Shown here in pieces: positions 53,201-60,845 of a stretch of 64,000 nucleotides of DNA. The stretch is from contig NZ_JBHYRS010000002.1 in assembly GCF_047974105.1 (NCBI RefSeq), positions 310,001 through 374,000 on the forward strand, in the 5' to 3' direction. The position numbers were made by a program, and so were the translations under genes. Source of the stretch: Mitsuokella sp047974105. Its GTDB lineage: Bacteria > Bacillota > Negativicutes > Selenomonadales > Selenomonadaceae. Numbering within the stretch: the first letter of the stretch is position 1; every line of letters begins with the position of its first letter. The notes below the pieces were generated by a model. The model had not been told where the DNA came from. It searched no databases and saw only the letters and a list, made by a program, of their open reading frames with translations.

Positions 53201-53600
53201 ATGAACCTTCCTTATAATTACTGGCATAACAGTAAGCGAGAAAATCCATGAAAATATAGAGATTCTCCAGACAGAGCATGGCCTGATCTTTCGAGATTTT
53301 ACGGCTGTCATGCGCGGCGATATTACCGATTTTGCGGATAAAATGCAGCCGTGTCAAAAGATCGTCATCAATAGCATCACGAAAATCATCCGTACTCATG
53401 AGGCTGATGAGCTTATCATCCCACGGTCTGTGCAGGGACTTGTCAACCGAATACATCCATTTGATGGCAAACTCCATCGCACGGCGGCAGTTGAGCACCG
53501 ACGCAGCATAATCAATCGGCAGAATCCTTTCCGCGGCTACCGCCACATCGGCAAAACTATGAAATTTTGGTTCTTGCTGCAAAAAGTCAAAATTCGTCAT
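50295..53600 (-). CDS. hsdR: type I restriction enzyme, R (nuclease/translocase) subunit
   Basis: Motor and nuclease of the type I system, 1101 residues from the ATG at 53600 (GGGAG upstream; in-frame ATGs at 53609 and 53606 overlap it). Domains in order: N-terminal DUF4145-like helical domain (~1-130), a short coiled coil (~155-180), the PD-(D/E)XK nuclease with D235 and E250-A-K252, SF2 helicase with Walker A A-T-G-S-G-K-T at ~363-369 and D-E-A-H at ~462-465, then the EcoEI-type C-terminal domain. The DUF262 gene ends 31 bases upstream. No clear terminator is seen behind it, before ireB. Confidence 0.95.
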   Translation of the reverse strand: MTNFDFLQQEPKFHSFADVAVAAERILPIDYAASVLNCRRAMEFAIKWMYSVDKSLHRPWDDKLISLMSTDDFRDAIDDDLLTRLHFIRKIGNIAAHDSRKISKDQAMLCLENLYIFMDFLAYCYASNYKEGSFDKNLVDAQPVPALVPTEPTEAEVKLDALMKENAALREKLTKRREEKQETYVPKPLDISEYKTRKLYIDTMLVDAGWTEGKDWLNEYELAGMPNKSAVGYADYVLLGKDGKILAVIEAKRTCVDVAKGRQQGKLYADLIEKQQGRRPVLFLTNGFETRIIDNQYPERRVAALYSKRDLEKLLNLQSMRTSLKYISVDKNIAGRYYQEAAIKAVCDSFDAKNRRKALLVMATGSGKTRTVIALCKVLLEQGWIRDILFLADRNSLVTQAKRSFVNLLPDLSVTNLCEDKENLTAHCVFSTYQTMMNCIDSVRDDKGKLFTCGHFDLVICDEAHRSIYNKYRDIFRYFDAPLVGLTATPKDDIDKNTYEIFELENGVPTYGYELSQAVKDGYLVDFMSVETSLKFLDKGIVYDELSAEDKEAYEDTFEDENGHVPDSINASALNKWIFNEDTIRKVLNTLMSRGLRIDYGNKLGKTIIFAKNHDHAEKILEVFNKEYPRLKDYAKVIDNYMTYAQSAIDEFSEPEKLPQIAISVDMLDTGIDVPEILNLVFFKKVMSKAKFWQMIGRGTRLCPGLMDDDQDKDKFYIFDFCGNFEFFRMKKGKEAVNQLSIQGSLFCLKFEMAYKLQDLAYQTKPLQAFRQRLVTEMVSKIKELNRDNFAVHQHLRYVDLYAKGENYQALTYEDTLTVKEELADLIEPEPDEASALRFDALLYGIELAKLAGKKYSRGRHDLLTKVKAIAGVANIPEIQVQAPLIEKILHTDYLETAEVDDFEHIRKSLRDLMKYIPAEKIRYDTNFTDEILSVQEQPSNLENDDLKNYKAKAEYYVREHQSNGAIAKLKENIPLTQEDVKELEKILWSEVGTKTDYEAEYGEKPLGEFVREIVGLDMKAAKEAFAEYLDGSNLDSRQIYFVNQIVEYIVQNGMMKDLSVLQEPPFTDRGSLVDMFSDDLTIWQGIRQTIDRINANAKAA

Positions 53601-53631
53601 GACCATCATCTCCCTCGCAGCCACATGATTT

Positions 53632-55473
53632 TTATGACTTGAAAGCATGTGTTGGAGTAAGTGCTATTCCAAATTCATTAATTGTATCCTCTGAATTACC
53701 ATCATATATCTCTTTACCCATAGCTTCTTCAATCAAGCCAAGAACGGCCTCAGCACGATGAACAAAATAAGTATCGAAATCATCAGCTACCAACGCATCA
53801 TAATCGACAAAATGCGACTCAATACGTTCACGCAGTTCTGCTTCTGTCAGTCCATCTACCTTTTTCAGGATACTTTTCGTATAGATACTGGGGGCCTTGC
53901 CACCGATGCATCTATTGGTGGCTGACAAAAGCGGTGTTTTATTTACGATGCAATTATATCGACGTCTTGGAATGCCAACATTTTCACAATATGCCTCTGG
54001 GAAAATATGATGGATATCCGGAGATTCTATCATGCTGTTGATGACATCAATCGTAATACCATTCATGAAATCACGGCATTTACGTTGATAGAGAAGTGCC
54101 ATGACTCCTTTGTAAGCAGCGCTGTTTCTTGTCTGCAAAGTCAACAGACGTGTCGCGGAAAAGAACGAAGCATTGATGGTTCTTGCTGGATTCTCTTTGC
54201 CATTTACAGCATTAATGACATCTTCCACATCATTAGCATAGCGTGTCTCATTTGCGCCGCCATACATTTCACCAAAAATGCCGCACCAATACCATTGAGA
54301 CAGGATTTTGATGGTATTCGGACTGTCGCATTTTGACTTGCCCAGAATGGCACAGATTACAGACAGCGGAATCAGCTGCGTCGTATATGGCAAATCCCGT
54401 TTTCTGAACACACATTGATACTGCAGCAAAAAGTTACGAGCAAGCTGGAACCCTGTCAGCACCGCATCTCTATACGCAATATAAGAATCATACTTCAAGC
54501 TCAGCACATCTTTTTTCTTGCAGGATACTGCCCCTGCTTTTCCAGCCTTCTTATCCATGTAACTCGTATACAACGTGACTGCCGTCAAAAAAGTAGTCTC
54601 GTCGATGCCATAGAGCAAATCAGTCTGCAGAGAATCTCCATCGCCGCGGATGATTTTCCTGCACCTATTCCAGTCGGCACGAAGATCAAATTCATGCGTG
54701 GCAAACATTGCCGTGACCAATTCGAAGACAGTCAAGGGAACGCCGCCCGTATTGACATTTTCAAATACCTTGCAGACAGCTTCTCTCGGGGTAGATTTAT
54801 CCAGAGTGATGACAGGCAACTTATACGCCGTAATCGTATTAAGGATTATGCTGTTAAAGCTTTTGAATATTTCACGGGCATCTTTATCATCAGCATAATA
54901 ATCCAGATATCCCATTATCCATTCTGTGCGTAAATCAATACGGTAAGCAACATTTAAAGGAAACATTTTTTGCTCGAATTCTTTTTCCCGACTGGATAAA
55001 TCAATCGTTATCGTACGATTGAAGTTTTCTTTTACTTTACGATCCTCAGGAATAGAATATATAGCATCGACGCGATCTTCATTTTCATCCAGACATTTTG
55101 GCATAGAAAGATAATAGAATCTATGAATCTCTCTATCCTGTTCCGTTTTTGTCTTTACAGGTTCCTGACTATAAGCTGCCTGATAAATAGAAGTCAATCT
55201 TTGTTGACCGTCGAGGACTAAGTAATCTGGAACTGCATCGTCTGCATGTACTCCTTCGATTGTTCTATATTGGAACTGGATATCTGGATTACCATATTGC
55301 AGGCGCATAATTGCTCCCATGGGATACCCCTGTGACAAACTGGCAATGATTCCCTTGATACGATTATCATCCCATGTCCAATTGCGCTGAAACTCAGGAA
55401 GCTGAATCTTACCTTGATTAACGTCTTCTAGCAATTGCTTTAAATTTGTATCTAATGATGTTGGCGCGATCAT
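53632..55473 (-). CDS. DUF262/HNH (GmrS-GmrD-like) nuclease protein
   Basis: A 613-residue protein with the ParB-like DUF262 domain at the start (Q-L-P-E-F-Q-R at 24-30, L-D-G-Q-Q-R-L-T-S at 87-95, an NTP-binding motif) and a DUF1524-like HNH nuclease region near 484-525 (D-I-H-H-I-F-P, then conserved N residues and A-T-N-R). Such proteins include the type IV restriction enzyme GmrSD and the phosphorothioation-dependent effector SspE. It sits inside the operon between the second hsdS and hsdR. Both domains appear intact, so a second anti-phage effector is inferred. Confidence 0.88.
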   Translation of the reverse strand: MIAPTSLDTNLKQLLEDVNQGKIQLPEFQRNWTWDDNRIKGIIASLSQGYPMGAIMRLQYGNPDIQFQYRTIEGVHADDAVPDYLVLDGQQRLTSIYQAAYSQEPVKTKTEQDREIHRFYYLSMPKCLDENEDRVDAIYSIPEDRKVKENFNRTITIDLSSREKEFEQKMFPLNVAYRIDLRTEWIMGYLDYYADDKDAREIFKSFNSIILNTITAYKLPVITLDKSTPREAVCKVFENVNTGGVPLTVFELVTAMFATHEFDLRADWNRCRKIIRGDGDSLQTDLLYGIDETTFLTAVTLYTSYMDKKAGKAGAVSCKKKDVLSLKYDSYIAYRDAVLTGFQLARNFLLQYQCVFRKRDLPYTTQLIPLSVICAILGKSKCDSPNTIKILSQWYWCGIFGEMYGGANETRYANDVEDVINAVNGKENPARTINASFFSATRLLTLQTRNSAAYKGVMALLYQRKCRDFMNGITIDVINSMIESPDIHHIFPEAYCENVGIPRRRYNCIVNKTPLLSATNRCIGGKAPSIYTKSILKKVDGLTEAELRERIESHFVDYDALVADDFDTYFVHRAEAVLGLIEEAMGKEIYDGNSEDTINEFGIALTPTHAFKS

Positions 55474-55524
55474 ATTTTTATCCTTCCTTTTTAACCTCTT
55501 GTTTCAGCATATCCACGAGATTGC

Positions 55525-56598
55525 CTAGAGATACTTTGATATTGTAAATTTTGATTTGTTAACTTGATAAACAAAATTTATAAATTGTTCTTGAAGACCA
55601 TACGGTGGAACCATCACATTTAAGTCACGCAGGATTTTTAGGTTAATGTTTTTTTGTGCACTTTGAGGCGCTTGTTCCTCTAAAATCTTCTGAAAGAAGG
55701 AGAACCAATAATGTATATACAATGTATCAACTATTTTGTCAGGAATAAAGCCTACTACACTATCCGGAAAACATGCATCGAAATCTAATATTCCTGTTTT
55801 TGCAATATTGGCTGCTATCGTAATACAAAGTGTTCCCTTCGGCCACATTCTACTTTGTTTTAAACCTAATTCAGAATATGTAGACGTATATCCTGATATA
55901 TACGTCGCTGAATTTGCCACATCTCCTGTTTGTATCAATGGATATATTCCCCCCAGCAACTCCGGCGCATTACGAGGACGATGTTTGGACACACCTCGAT
56001 TTAACTCGCCAAGATTTCCTAATTTTCTTAACGGCCATCCCTTAGGATTCACACTAGGATCCCCAAACATTTCTATAAATCGGGCTTTAACTAGATAATC
56101 TAATTTCTCGAATTCTTCTTTACGTAACTTCTTCAATTTGATTACAGTATCTAGTTTCTTAACTATTTCCGCCTGAATAGATAAAGAAGGAATCTCTATC
56201 GGGAACTCATATAACATTGTTAACTTAAGATTATCTCTTACGCTGCCAGTTGCTACTGCTTTTATCCGCTGGAGTGCGAAATCACTCTTGAGGTAATAAT
56301 ACAAATATTGTTTATTCAATTTCTCTGATACAGAAAAAACATTATATAAAGGACTTACTATTACCTCATCTTGATCTTTTTGCCAATCAACAGATCCTAC
56401 ATTTATTCTCGACGGATTATACGCAAAACAGCCGCGCGGAACAATCTTATATGTTGATTTATCTTTACTAGCAACTTCTTTCCCAAAATAGTCCCGACAA
56501 AATCCTTGATTATTGGTAACGCTATATACAGGAATATCTTTATTGCTCTTATTCCTAACAGAATACTCTTTTATATAATCTCCAAGTCTTACCTTCAT
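55525..56598 (-). CDS. hsdS: type I restriction specificity subunit, distal copy
   Basis: A 357-residue specificity subunit: target-recognition domain 1 (~1-140), central coiled coil, the conserved A-R-F-I-E-M-F-G-D-P box near residue 175, recognition domain 2 and a short final helix (V-N-K-S-K-F-T-I-S-K-Y-L). Compared with the other copy it stops about 16 residues earlier, where another frame continues. The ATG at 56598 follows GGGGATAAG. AT-rich. The two recognition domains share little sequence with those of the proximal copy, so the target half-sites should differ. Confidence 0.9.
   Translation of the reverse strand: MKVRLGDYIKEYSVRNKSNKDIPVYSVTNNQGFCRDYFGKEVASKDKSTYKIVPRGCFAYNPSRINVGSVDWQKDQDEVIVSPLYNVFSVSEKLNKQYLYYYLKSDFALQRIKAVATGSVRDNLKLTMLYEFPIEIPSLSIQAEIVKKLDTVIKLKKLRKEEFEKLDYLVKARFIEMFGDPSVNPKGWPLRKLGNLGELNRGVSKHRPRNAPELLGGIYPLIQTGDVANSATYISGYTSTYSELGLKQSRMWPKGTLCITIAANIAKTGILDFDACFPDSVVGFIPDKIVDTLYIHYWFSFFQKILEEQAPQSAQKNINLKILRDLNVMVPPYGLQEQFINFVYQVNKSKFTISKYL
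56055..56090. repeat. 36-bp central hsdS direct repeat, distal copy
   Basis: Encodes the A-R-F-x-E-x-F-G-D-P box. It matches 58305-58340 at 32 of 36 bases in the same orientation, 2250 bp apart, and could support domain exchange or deletion by recombination. Confidence 0.75.
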
Positions 56599-56605
56599 CT
56601 TATCC

Positions 56606-56626
56606 CCTACAAATCTGAATTGTAGG
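56606..56626. repeat. candidate recombinase core site (inverted repeat)
   Basis: CCTACAA-N7-TTGTAGG: 7-bp arms around a 7-base centre, the architecture of Xer-type core sites. It lies between the recombinase stop and the distal hsdS start. Its left arm plus centre (14 bases) recur exactly at 58881-58894, at the hsdM/hsdS junction. Confidence 0.55.
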
Positions 56627-56654
56627 CAGATTCAATGATATTGATTTTCTGGAC

Positions 56655-57623
56655 TTAGGCAATGTATTTCCTATGGGACTCTTTGACATTGTTCTGATTG
56701 ACGATGGCATATTGCATAGTCGTGTCAATCTGAGAGTGACCAAGGATTTTCTGTACCTGCTCAACCGGCATGCCTTTGTCAATAGCTCTGGTAGCCATAG
56801 TTCGACGGAATTTATGCGGGTGGATTCGGTCAAGTCCGAGGGCACGGCCTAGTCGGCGCAGTCGGACTTCGACACCGCTGATTTGCAAGCGATCATATGG
56901 AGCATCTAATGACACGAATAAAGCTGGATTTGTGTCATGCCTGTTTGTCAGATAATCCTGCAGATGAATCTTCGTCTTAGCATCGAAGTAAACACGCCGC
57001 TCTTTGTCGCCTTTGCCAAGCACAATACATTCGCGTTCATTGAAGTCAATATCGTCAATGTTCAGTCGGACAAGTTCGCCGACTCGCATGCCCGTTGAAT
57101 AAAGCAAGTCGATAATGGCCAAGTCACGTTTGCATGAGCAGCAGTCACGTAGACGTTCAATCTCTTCATCTGTGATCGTGCTTTTGACAGTCTTCGTCGT
57201 CTTGATCTTGTGGATTCGTCGCATCGGACTTTTGAGGATATAGTCTTCTTCTTCCAGCCACGAGAAGAAACTCGAGATATTGCGGCGAACATTGTCGACC
57301 GTCACCTTGCTGCAATTGTTGATGGCCTGATAATCGACGAGATATTGACGGATCATCTCCGTCGTAATCTTGCGAATGGGCTCTGTGATAGTTGTCAGAA
57401 AATGTTGAACGGTGACTTTGTAATATTGAATCGTCCGCTCGGAACAGCCTTCAATTTTCTTAGCATTCAGGAACATTGTCAGGTATTCAAAGTTATCCGT
57501 ATCAGCCGGCAGCTGTTCCTCCTGATAAAGATGCTTGACCAATACTTCCTGCAAGCGTTTTAGCTGTGCTGCATTCAATACTTCCGCCATTTCGTTGATG
57601 ATGATGACAAATTTTTCTTCCAT
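56655..57623 (-). CDS. tyrosine recombinase of the hsdS switch
   Basis: A 322-residue XerC/D-like integrase. The SAM-like core-binding domain spans ~40-130. The catalytic residues are all present: R180 (T-G-M-R-V-G-E-L), K207 (G-K-G-D-K-E-R-R), H270 and R273 (H-P-H-K-F-R-R), H296 (L-G-H-S) and Y305 (M-Q-Y-A). AGGAGG lies eight bases before the ATG at 57623. Its position between two hsdS genes is that of the recombinases that shuffle type I specificity genes (PsrA/CreX-like); it is not beside a tRNA or phage genes. Confidence 0.93.
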   Translation of the reverse strand: MEEKFVIIINEMAEVLNAAQLKRLQEVLVKHLYQEEQLPADTDNFEYLTMFLNAKKIEGCSERTIQYYKVTVQHFLTTITEPIRKITTEMIRQYLVDYQAINNCSKVTVDNVRRNISSFFSWLEEEDYILKSPMRRIHKIKTTKTVKSTITDEEIERLRDCCSCKRDLAIIDLLYSTGMRVGELVRLNIDDIDFNERECIVLGKGDKERRVYFDAKTKIHLQDYLTNRHDTNPALFVSLDAPYDRLQISGVEVRLRRLGRALGLDRIHPHKFRRTMATRAIDKGMPVEQVQKILGHSQIDTTMQYAIVNQNNVKESHRKYIA

Positions 57624-57705
57624 AATATTTACCTCCTACATACTCGTAAAAGGCAAATGCCCCGCCCATCTACCCCAGTCCCACAACGGCCTTGCTATTA
57701 TTCAG

Positions 57706-58872
57706 TTAACCGAAATACTCCTGCATCAGGGAATTAAACAGAGTCTGCGTTTCATCCAGTGATTTTTGGATGGCAGATTTTGATTTATCAACCTGAATCA
57801 CAAAATTAACAAATCTATTTTGCTCTGCTAATGATGGAACTAGTAGGTGCAATGAGTTTATCGATTTAAAATTTAAACCAGCCTTTACTGCACTTTGGTT
57901 TTTTGCCATAAATTGTTCTTTTCCTGCAGGACTTTCCATAAAATAAGCCACATATAAAGGATTCAGCAATTCCTTATTGAGGCGAATACATGTTAGATGC
58001 TGGTTGATATATGCGCCATGTTCCGAGATTTCTTTAGTCACTACTCCAGTTCTACCCAAATCTGCAGTAATGCTGATTAAAAGGTCGCCTTCTTTAACTT
58101 TAGTGCGTTTTGCCTCTGCATTATACGGTACATTGATTTTCTGTATATTATTTGTGTTAATATGGCAATCTTTTACATTTTTTATTGTTATAAACCATTC
58201 TGTTCCCTCATCCGTGCAATACTTTGCCCATCCCCTTGAGCCAGAAGTGATGAACTCTATATATTCTGAGAGCCTACGTACCGGATATCCATGAGTATTT
58301 TGCATAGGATCCCCAAAAAGTTCTACAAATCGGGCATTAAGAAGTAGATCAATGGTTCGAAGTTCTTCTCGTTTTATATCTACTATATGACGACATTTAT
58401 TTAAGATATCTACAATTTCTTTTTGCGTGGATAAACTTGGTAGATTAATTTCTACACTTTCAACTATCTTTTTTGATATTTCCTTGAAAGTTGCTCCACG
58501 GCCCAAAGAGATTAAATATTCTTTTCTTGATTTCAGAAACCAATATAAGTATTCATTATATATTCTCGGCCCACATATCAAGTTTTTAAATCCTTGGTTG
58601 CAGTACATTTCTTTTCCTGCAATACCAACTTTACCAATAGGAGCACGCGAAGAAAGCACCACTGTTCCTTTCGGAAATGATTTAAGCCCCGTTTTACGAA
58701 CAGCTAATTCAGTTATTTTTCTTTCGCTACCATTGATGATATAAGTCTCTTCATTTAATTCAGCAGGTGTAATCCAATCAATGTCACCATTCCAATAGTC
58801 AGGAATCCCTGTTTTAGGTGTACTACCTGTCACCACTGTACACACATCGCCAAGCCTTATTTTCTCACGCAT
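57706..58872 (-). CDS. hsdS: type I restriction specificity subunit, promoter-proximal copy
   Basis: A 388-residue specificity subunit directly behind hsdM and therefore the copy expected in the active enzyme. Recognition domain 1 (~1-150, with V-T-G-S-T-P-K-T), central helix, A-R-F-V-E-L-F-G-D-P near 190, recognition domain 2 and a complete C-terminal coil (S-L-D-E-T-Q-T-L-F-N-S-L-M-Q-E-Y-F-G). The ATG at 58872 is placed by AGGTGG five bases upstream; a GTG at 58881 overlaps that signal. Confidence 0.92.
   Translation of the reverse strand: MREKIRLGDVCTVVTGSTPKTGIPDYWNGDIDWITPAELNEETYIINGSERKITELAVRKTGLKSFPKGTVVLSSRAPIGKVGIAGKEMYCNQGFKNLICGPRIYNEYLYWFLKSRKEYLISLGRGATFKEISKKIVESVEINLPSLSTQKEIVDILNKCRHIVDIKREELRTIDLLLNARFVELFGDPMQNTHGYPVRRLSEYIEFITSGSRGWAKYCTDEGTEWFITIKNVKDCHINTNNIQKINVPYNAEAKRTKVKEGDLLISITADLGRTGVVTKEISEHGAYINQHLTCIRLNKELLNPLYVAYFMESPAGKEQFMAKNQSAVKAGLNFKSINSLHLLVPSLAEQNRFVNFVIQVDKSKSAIQKSLDETQTLFNSLMQEYFG
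58305..58340. repeat. 36-bp central hsdS direct repeat, proximal copy
   Basis: Partner of 56055-56090; see that entry. Confidence 0.75.
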
Positions 58873-58880
58873 TATTTCCA

Positions 58881-58894
58881 CCTACAAATCTGAA
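58881..58894. repeat. 14-bp leader repeat at the hsdM/hsdS junction
   Basis: CCTACAAATCTGAA, identical and in the same orientation to 56606-56619. It lies between the hsdM stop and the proximal hsdS start. The right arm of the inverted repeat is not conserved here. Confidence 0.65.
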
Positions 58895-58895
58895 G

Positions 58896-60398
58896 TTACT
58901 TCTTCAACAACTCTTCCAGCTCGTCCATTTCCTTCTGTATCTGCTTTTCAAGGTCACGCAGATTAGCCATGATCTCTTCGGTCGGCGGGTATTCGACCGG
59001 CACGTACTCGATCTTCTTGTATTTGTTGATACTGAGGTCGTAGTCGTTGTCGGCGATTTCCTGTTTTGGTACGAGGAAGGACTGGTCCGTGCGTTCCCGA
59101 CTTTCTTCGCCATCGAGGTGATGGAAACGTTCGATGATGTCGGGAATGTCATTTTCGTCAACGGGACTGCGTTTATCGTCGAGACTGAAACCATCGGCCT
59201 TCATATCGTAGAACCAGACCTTATCTGTACCGCCCTGACCCGTCTTTGTGAAAATCAGAATACCGGTTGACACACCGGCATATGGCTTGAACACACCCGA
59301 GGGCATGGAAATGACCGCTTCGAGGCGATTGTCCTCAATCAGCGTCTTGCGGATGGCCTTATGGGCTTTAGATGAGCCAAAGAGCACGCCATCCGGGACA
59401 ATGCAGGCACAGCGGCCGCCCACGCGCAGCATGCGCAGGAAAAGCGCGAGAAAAAGGAGTTCTGTCTTTTTCGTCTTGCAGACTTTCAGCAAGTCAGCCG
59501 AGACAATATCATAGTCAAGGCTGCCCTTGAACGGTGGATTGGCTAAAATCAGGGAATAAAAATCTTTATCCGGATTTTGGTCGGACAGACTGTCGCGATA
59601 TTCGATGGTCGGATTCTCAACGCCATGGGCCATCATGTTCATGGCACCAATGCGCAGCATGGTACGGTCCATATCGTAGCCATGGAACATTTTGTTCATG
59701 TAATGCTCTTTATTCGCCTTGTTGAAAAAGACCTCTTCCTTGCAATTCTTCTTTAAAAAGTCGCTGGCCGCAACCAGAAAGCCCGATGTGCCGCAGGCTG
59801 GATCGCAGATAATGTCGTTGGCCTTCGGCTCCATAAGGTCGACCATCATCGTGATGATATGACGCGGCGTGCGGAACTGACCGTTGACGCCAGCCGTAGC
59901 CAACTTGGAAAGCAGATACTCGTAAACATCGCCGCGAACATCGGTATTTTTGATCTGAGCCATTTGTTCGTAAATACCATCCATGGCCGTGACAATCTTA
60001 TCGAGCATCAAAGGCGTCGGAATCTTGAAGATGGCATCGGCCATGTACTTCGAATAGGCACTTTCCTTATCGCCGTGAAGTTCCTTGATAAACGGAAAGA
60101 CGAATTCCTGCATTGTGCTGTACATGCGTGCTGCCGGAAAGTCATGGAAGGTGCTCCATTTAAGCTGTTCACCGGCTATCATGCGCTCGCCGATTTTGAT
60201 ATCGCCGGCAAAAATGCTTTTATAAGGAAGGCCCAGCATGACCGCGCTTTTCGCGCGCGTATTGTCGACTTCATCAAGGTCATGAATGAACATCAGATAC
60301 GTCATCTGCTCAATGACTTCCAAAGGATTCGTCAGACCGCCCGTCCAAAAAATCTCCCAGAGACTGTCAATCTTACTTTTCAACTCACCAGTTATCAT
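58896..60398 (-). CDS. hsdM: type I restriction-modification DNA adenine methyltransferase
   Basis: Modification subunit, 500 residues from the ATG at 60398 (M-I-T-G-E-L-K-S-K-I); the frame runs on to 60527 but reads a leader. The N-terminal helical domain is followed by the methyltransferase core with SAM motif D-P-A-C-G-T-S-G-F near residue 200 and catalytic N-P-P-F near 288. With HsdS it methylates the target adenine and protects self DNA. First gene of the locus. Confidence 0.96.
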   Translation of the reverse strand: MITGELKSKIDSLWEIFWTGGLTNPLEVIEQMTYLMFIHDLDEVDNTRAKSAVMLGLPYKSIFAGDIKIGERMIAGEQLKWSTFHDFPAARMYSTMQEFVFPFIKELHGDKESAYSKYMADAIFKIPTPLMLDKIVTAMDGIYEQMAQIKNTDVRGDVYEYLLSKLATAGVNGQFRTPRHIITMMVDLMEPKANDIICDPACGTSGFLVAASDFLKKNCKEEVFFNKANKEHYMNKMFHGYDMDRTMLRIGAMNMMAHGVENPTIEYRDSLSDQNPDKDFYSLILANPPFKGSLDYDIVSADLLKVCKTKKTELLFLALFLRMLRVGGRCACIVPDGVLFGSSKAHKAIRKTLIEDNRLEAVISMPSGVFKPYAGVSTGILIFTKTGQGGTDKVWFYDMKADGFSLDDKRSPVDENDIPDIIERFHHLDGEESRERTDQSFLVPKQEIADNDYDLSINKYKKIEYVPVEYPPTEEIMANLRDLEKQIQKEMDELEELLKK

Positions 60399-60431
60399 AT
60401 TGTCACATACCCCGTTCTTCGTTTCTTTTTC

Positions 60432-60460
60432 ATATTTTAATTTTATTCGTGACAAGTCAA
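60432..60460 (-). promoter_or_regulatory. possible promoter of the restriction-modification locus
   Basis: TTGACT (60455-60460) and, after 17 bases, AAATAT (60432-60437) on the minus strand. The -10 is poor, so the assignment is tentative. Confidence 0.35.
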
Positions 60461-60485
60461 CCAAAATCCTGCCCCAATGCAGTAC

Positions 60486-60512
60486 AAAAAAGCCCCTGCT
60501 GTCTGCAGAGGC
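60486..60512 (-). terminator. terminator upstream of the hsd locus
   Basis: GCCTCTGC pairs with GCAGGGGC over AGACA on the minus strand, followed by TTTTTT. It ends the transcript of the 66-residue protein gene and insulates hsdM. Confidence 0.75.
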
Positions 60513-60537
60513 GTTTCTCATGACCAAAAATCAAGCC

Positions 60538-60738
60538 TTATTTGAAAAGGTCCCAGAGGCTGAACGTGGTCTTCCGATAAATCTTGTTCTTGACGGCGCG
60601 CTCGGGGTCGCGCAGCAGGCCCATACCTTTTTTGCCGTAACCCGGAATCAGGGCGCGTTTGACGGCGCGCTTGGCTGCGCCTGTAGTTCTCGCGCGCAAG
60701 GATTTTTTGAGACTTGGTGTTCTCATGCCGATTTTCAT
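60538..60738 (-). CDS. small basic conserved hypothetical protein
   Basis: A 66-residue, strongly basic protein (many Lys/Arg, few acids) with R-A-L-I-P-G-Y-G-K-K-G-M-G in the middle and ending T-T-F-S-L-W-D-L-F-K. An excellent ribosome-binding site (AGGAGG, seven bases from the ATG at 60738) and its own terminator argue that it is real. I do not know a function; nucleic-acid binding would fit the charge. Confidence 0.7.
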   Translation of the reverse strand: MKIGMRTPSLKKSLRARTTGAAKRAVKRALIPGYGKKGMGLLRDPERAVKNKIYRKTTFSLWDLFK

Positions 60739-60845
60739 GACGATTCCTCCTGTCCTTGTTATTTTCCCTATACTGTCTCATTCGCTTTTAGGCAGGCAAA
60801 TCCTTCTTTTGGGCGTGACTTCTTTCCGCGCCGATTGGTCCTGTT

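Noticed and set aside
55525..58881. Inversion switch between the two hsdS genes
   Set aside because: Both genes and the repeats I can see have the same orientation; no inverted long repeat was found by eye, so simple inversion is not supported.
60399..60527. Extended N-terminus of HsdM
   Set aside because: The extra 43 codons resemble leader sequence, include the proposed promoter and lack family similarity.
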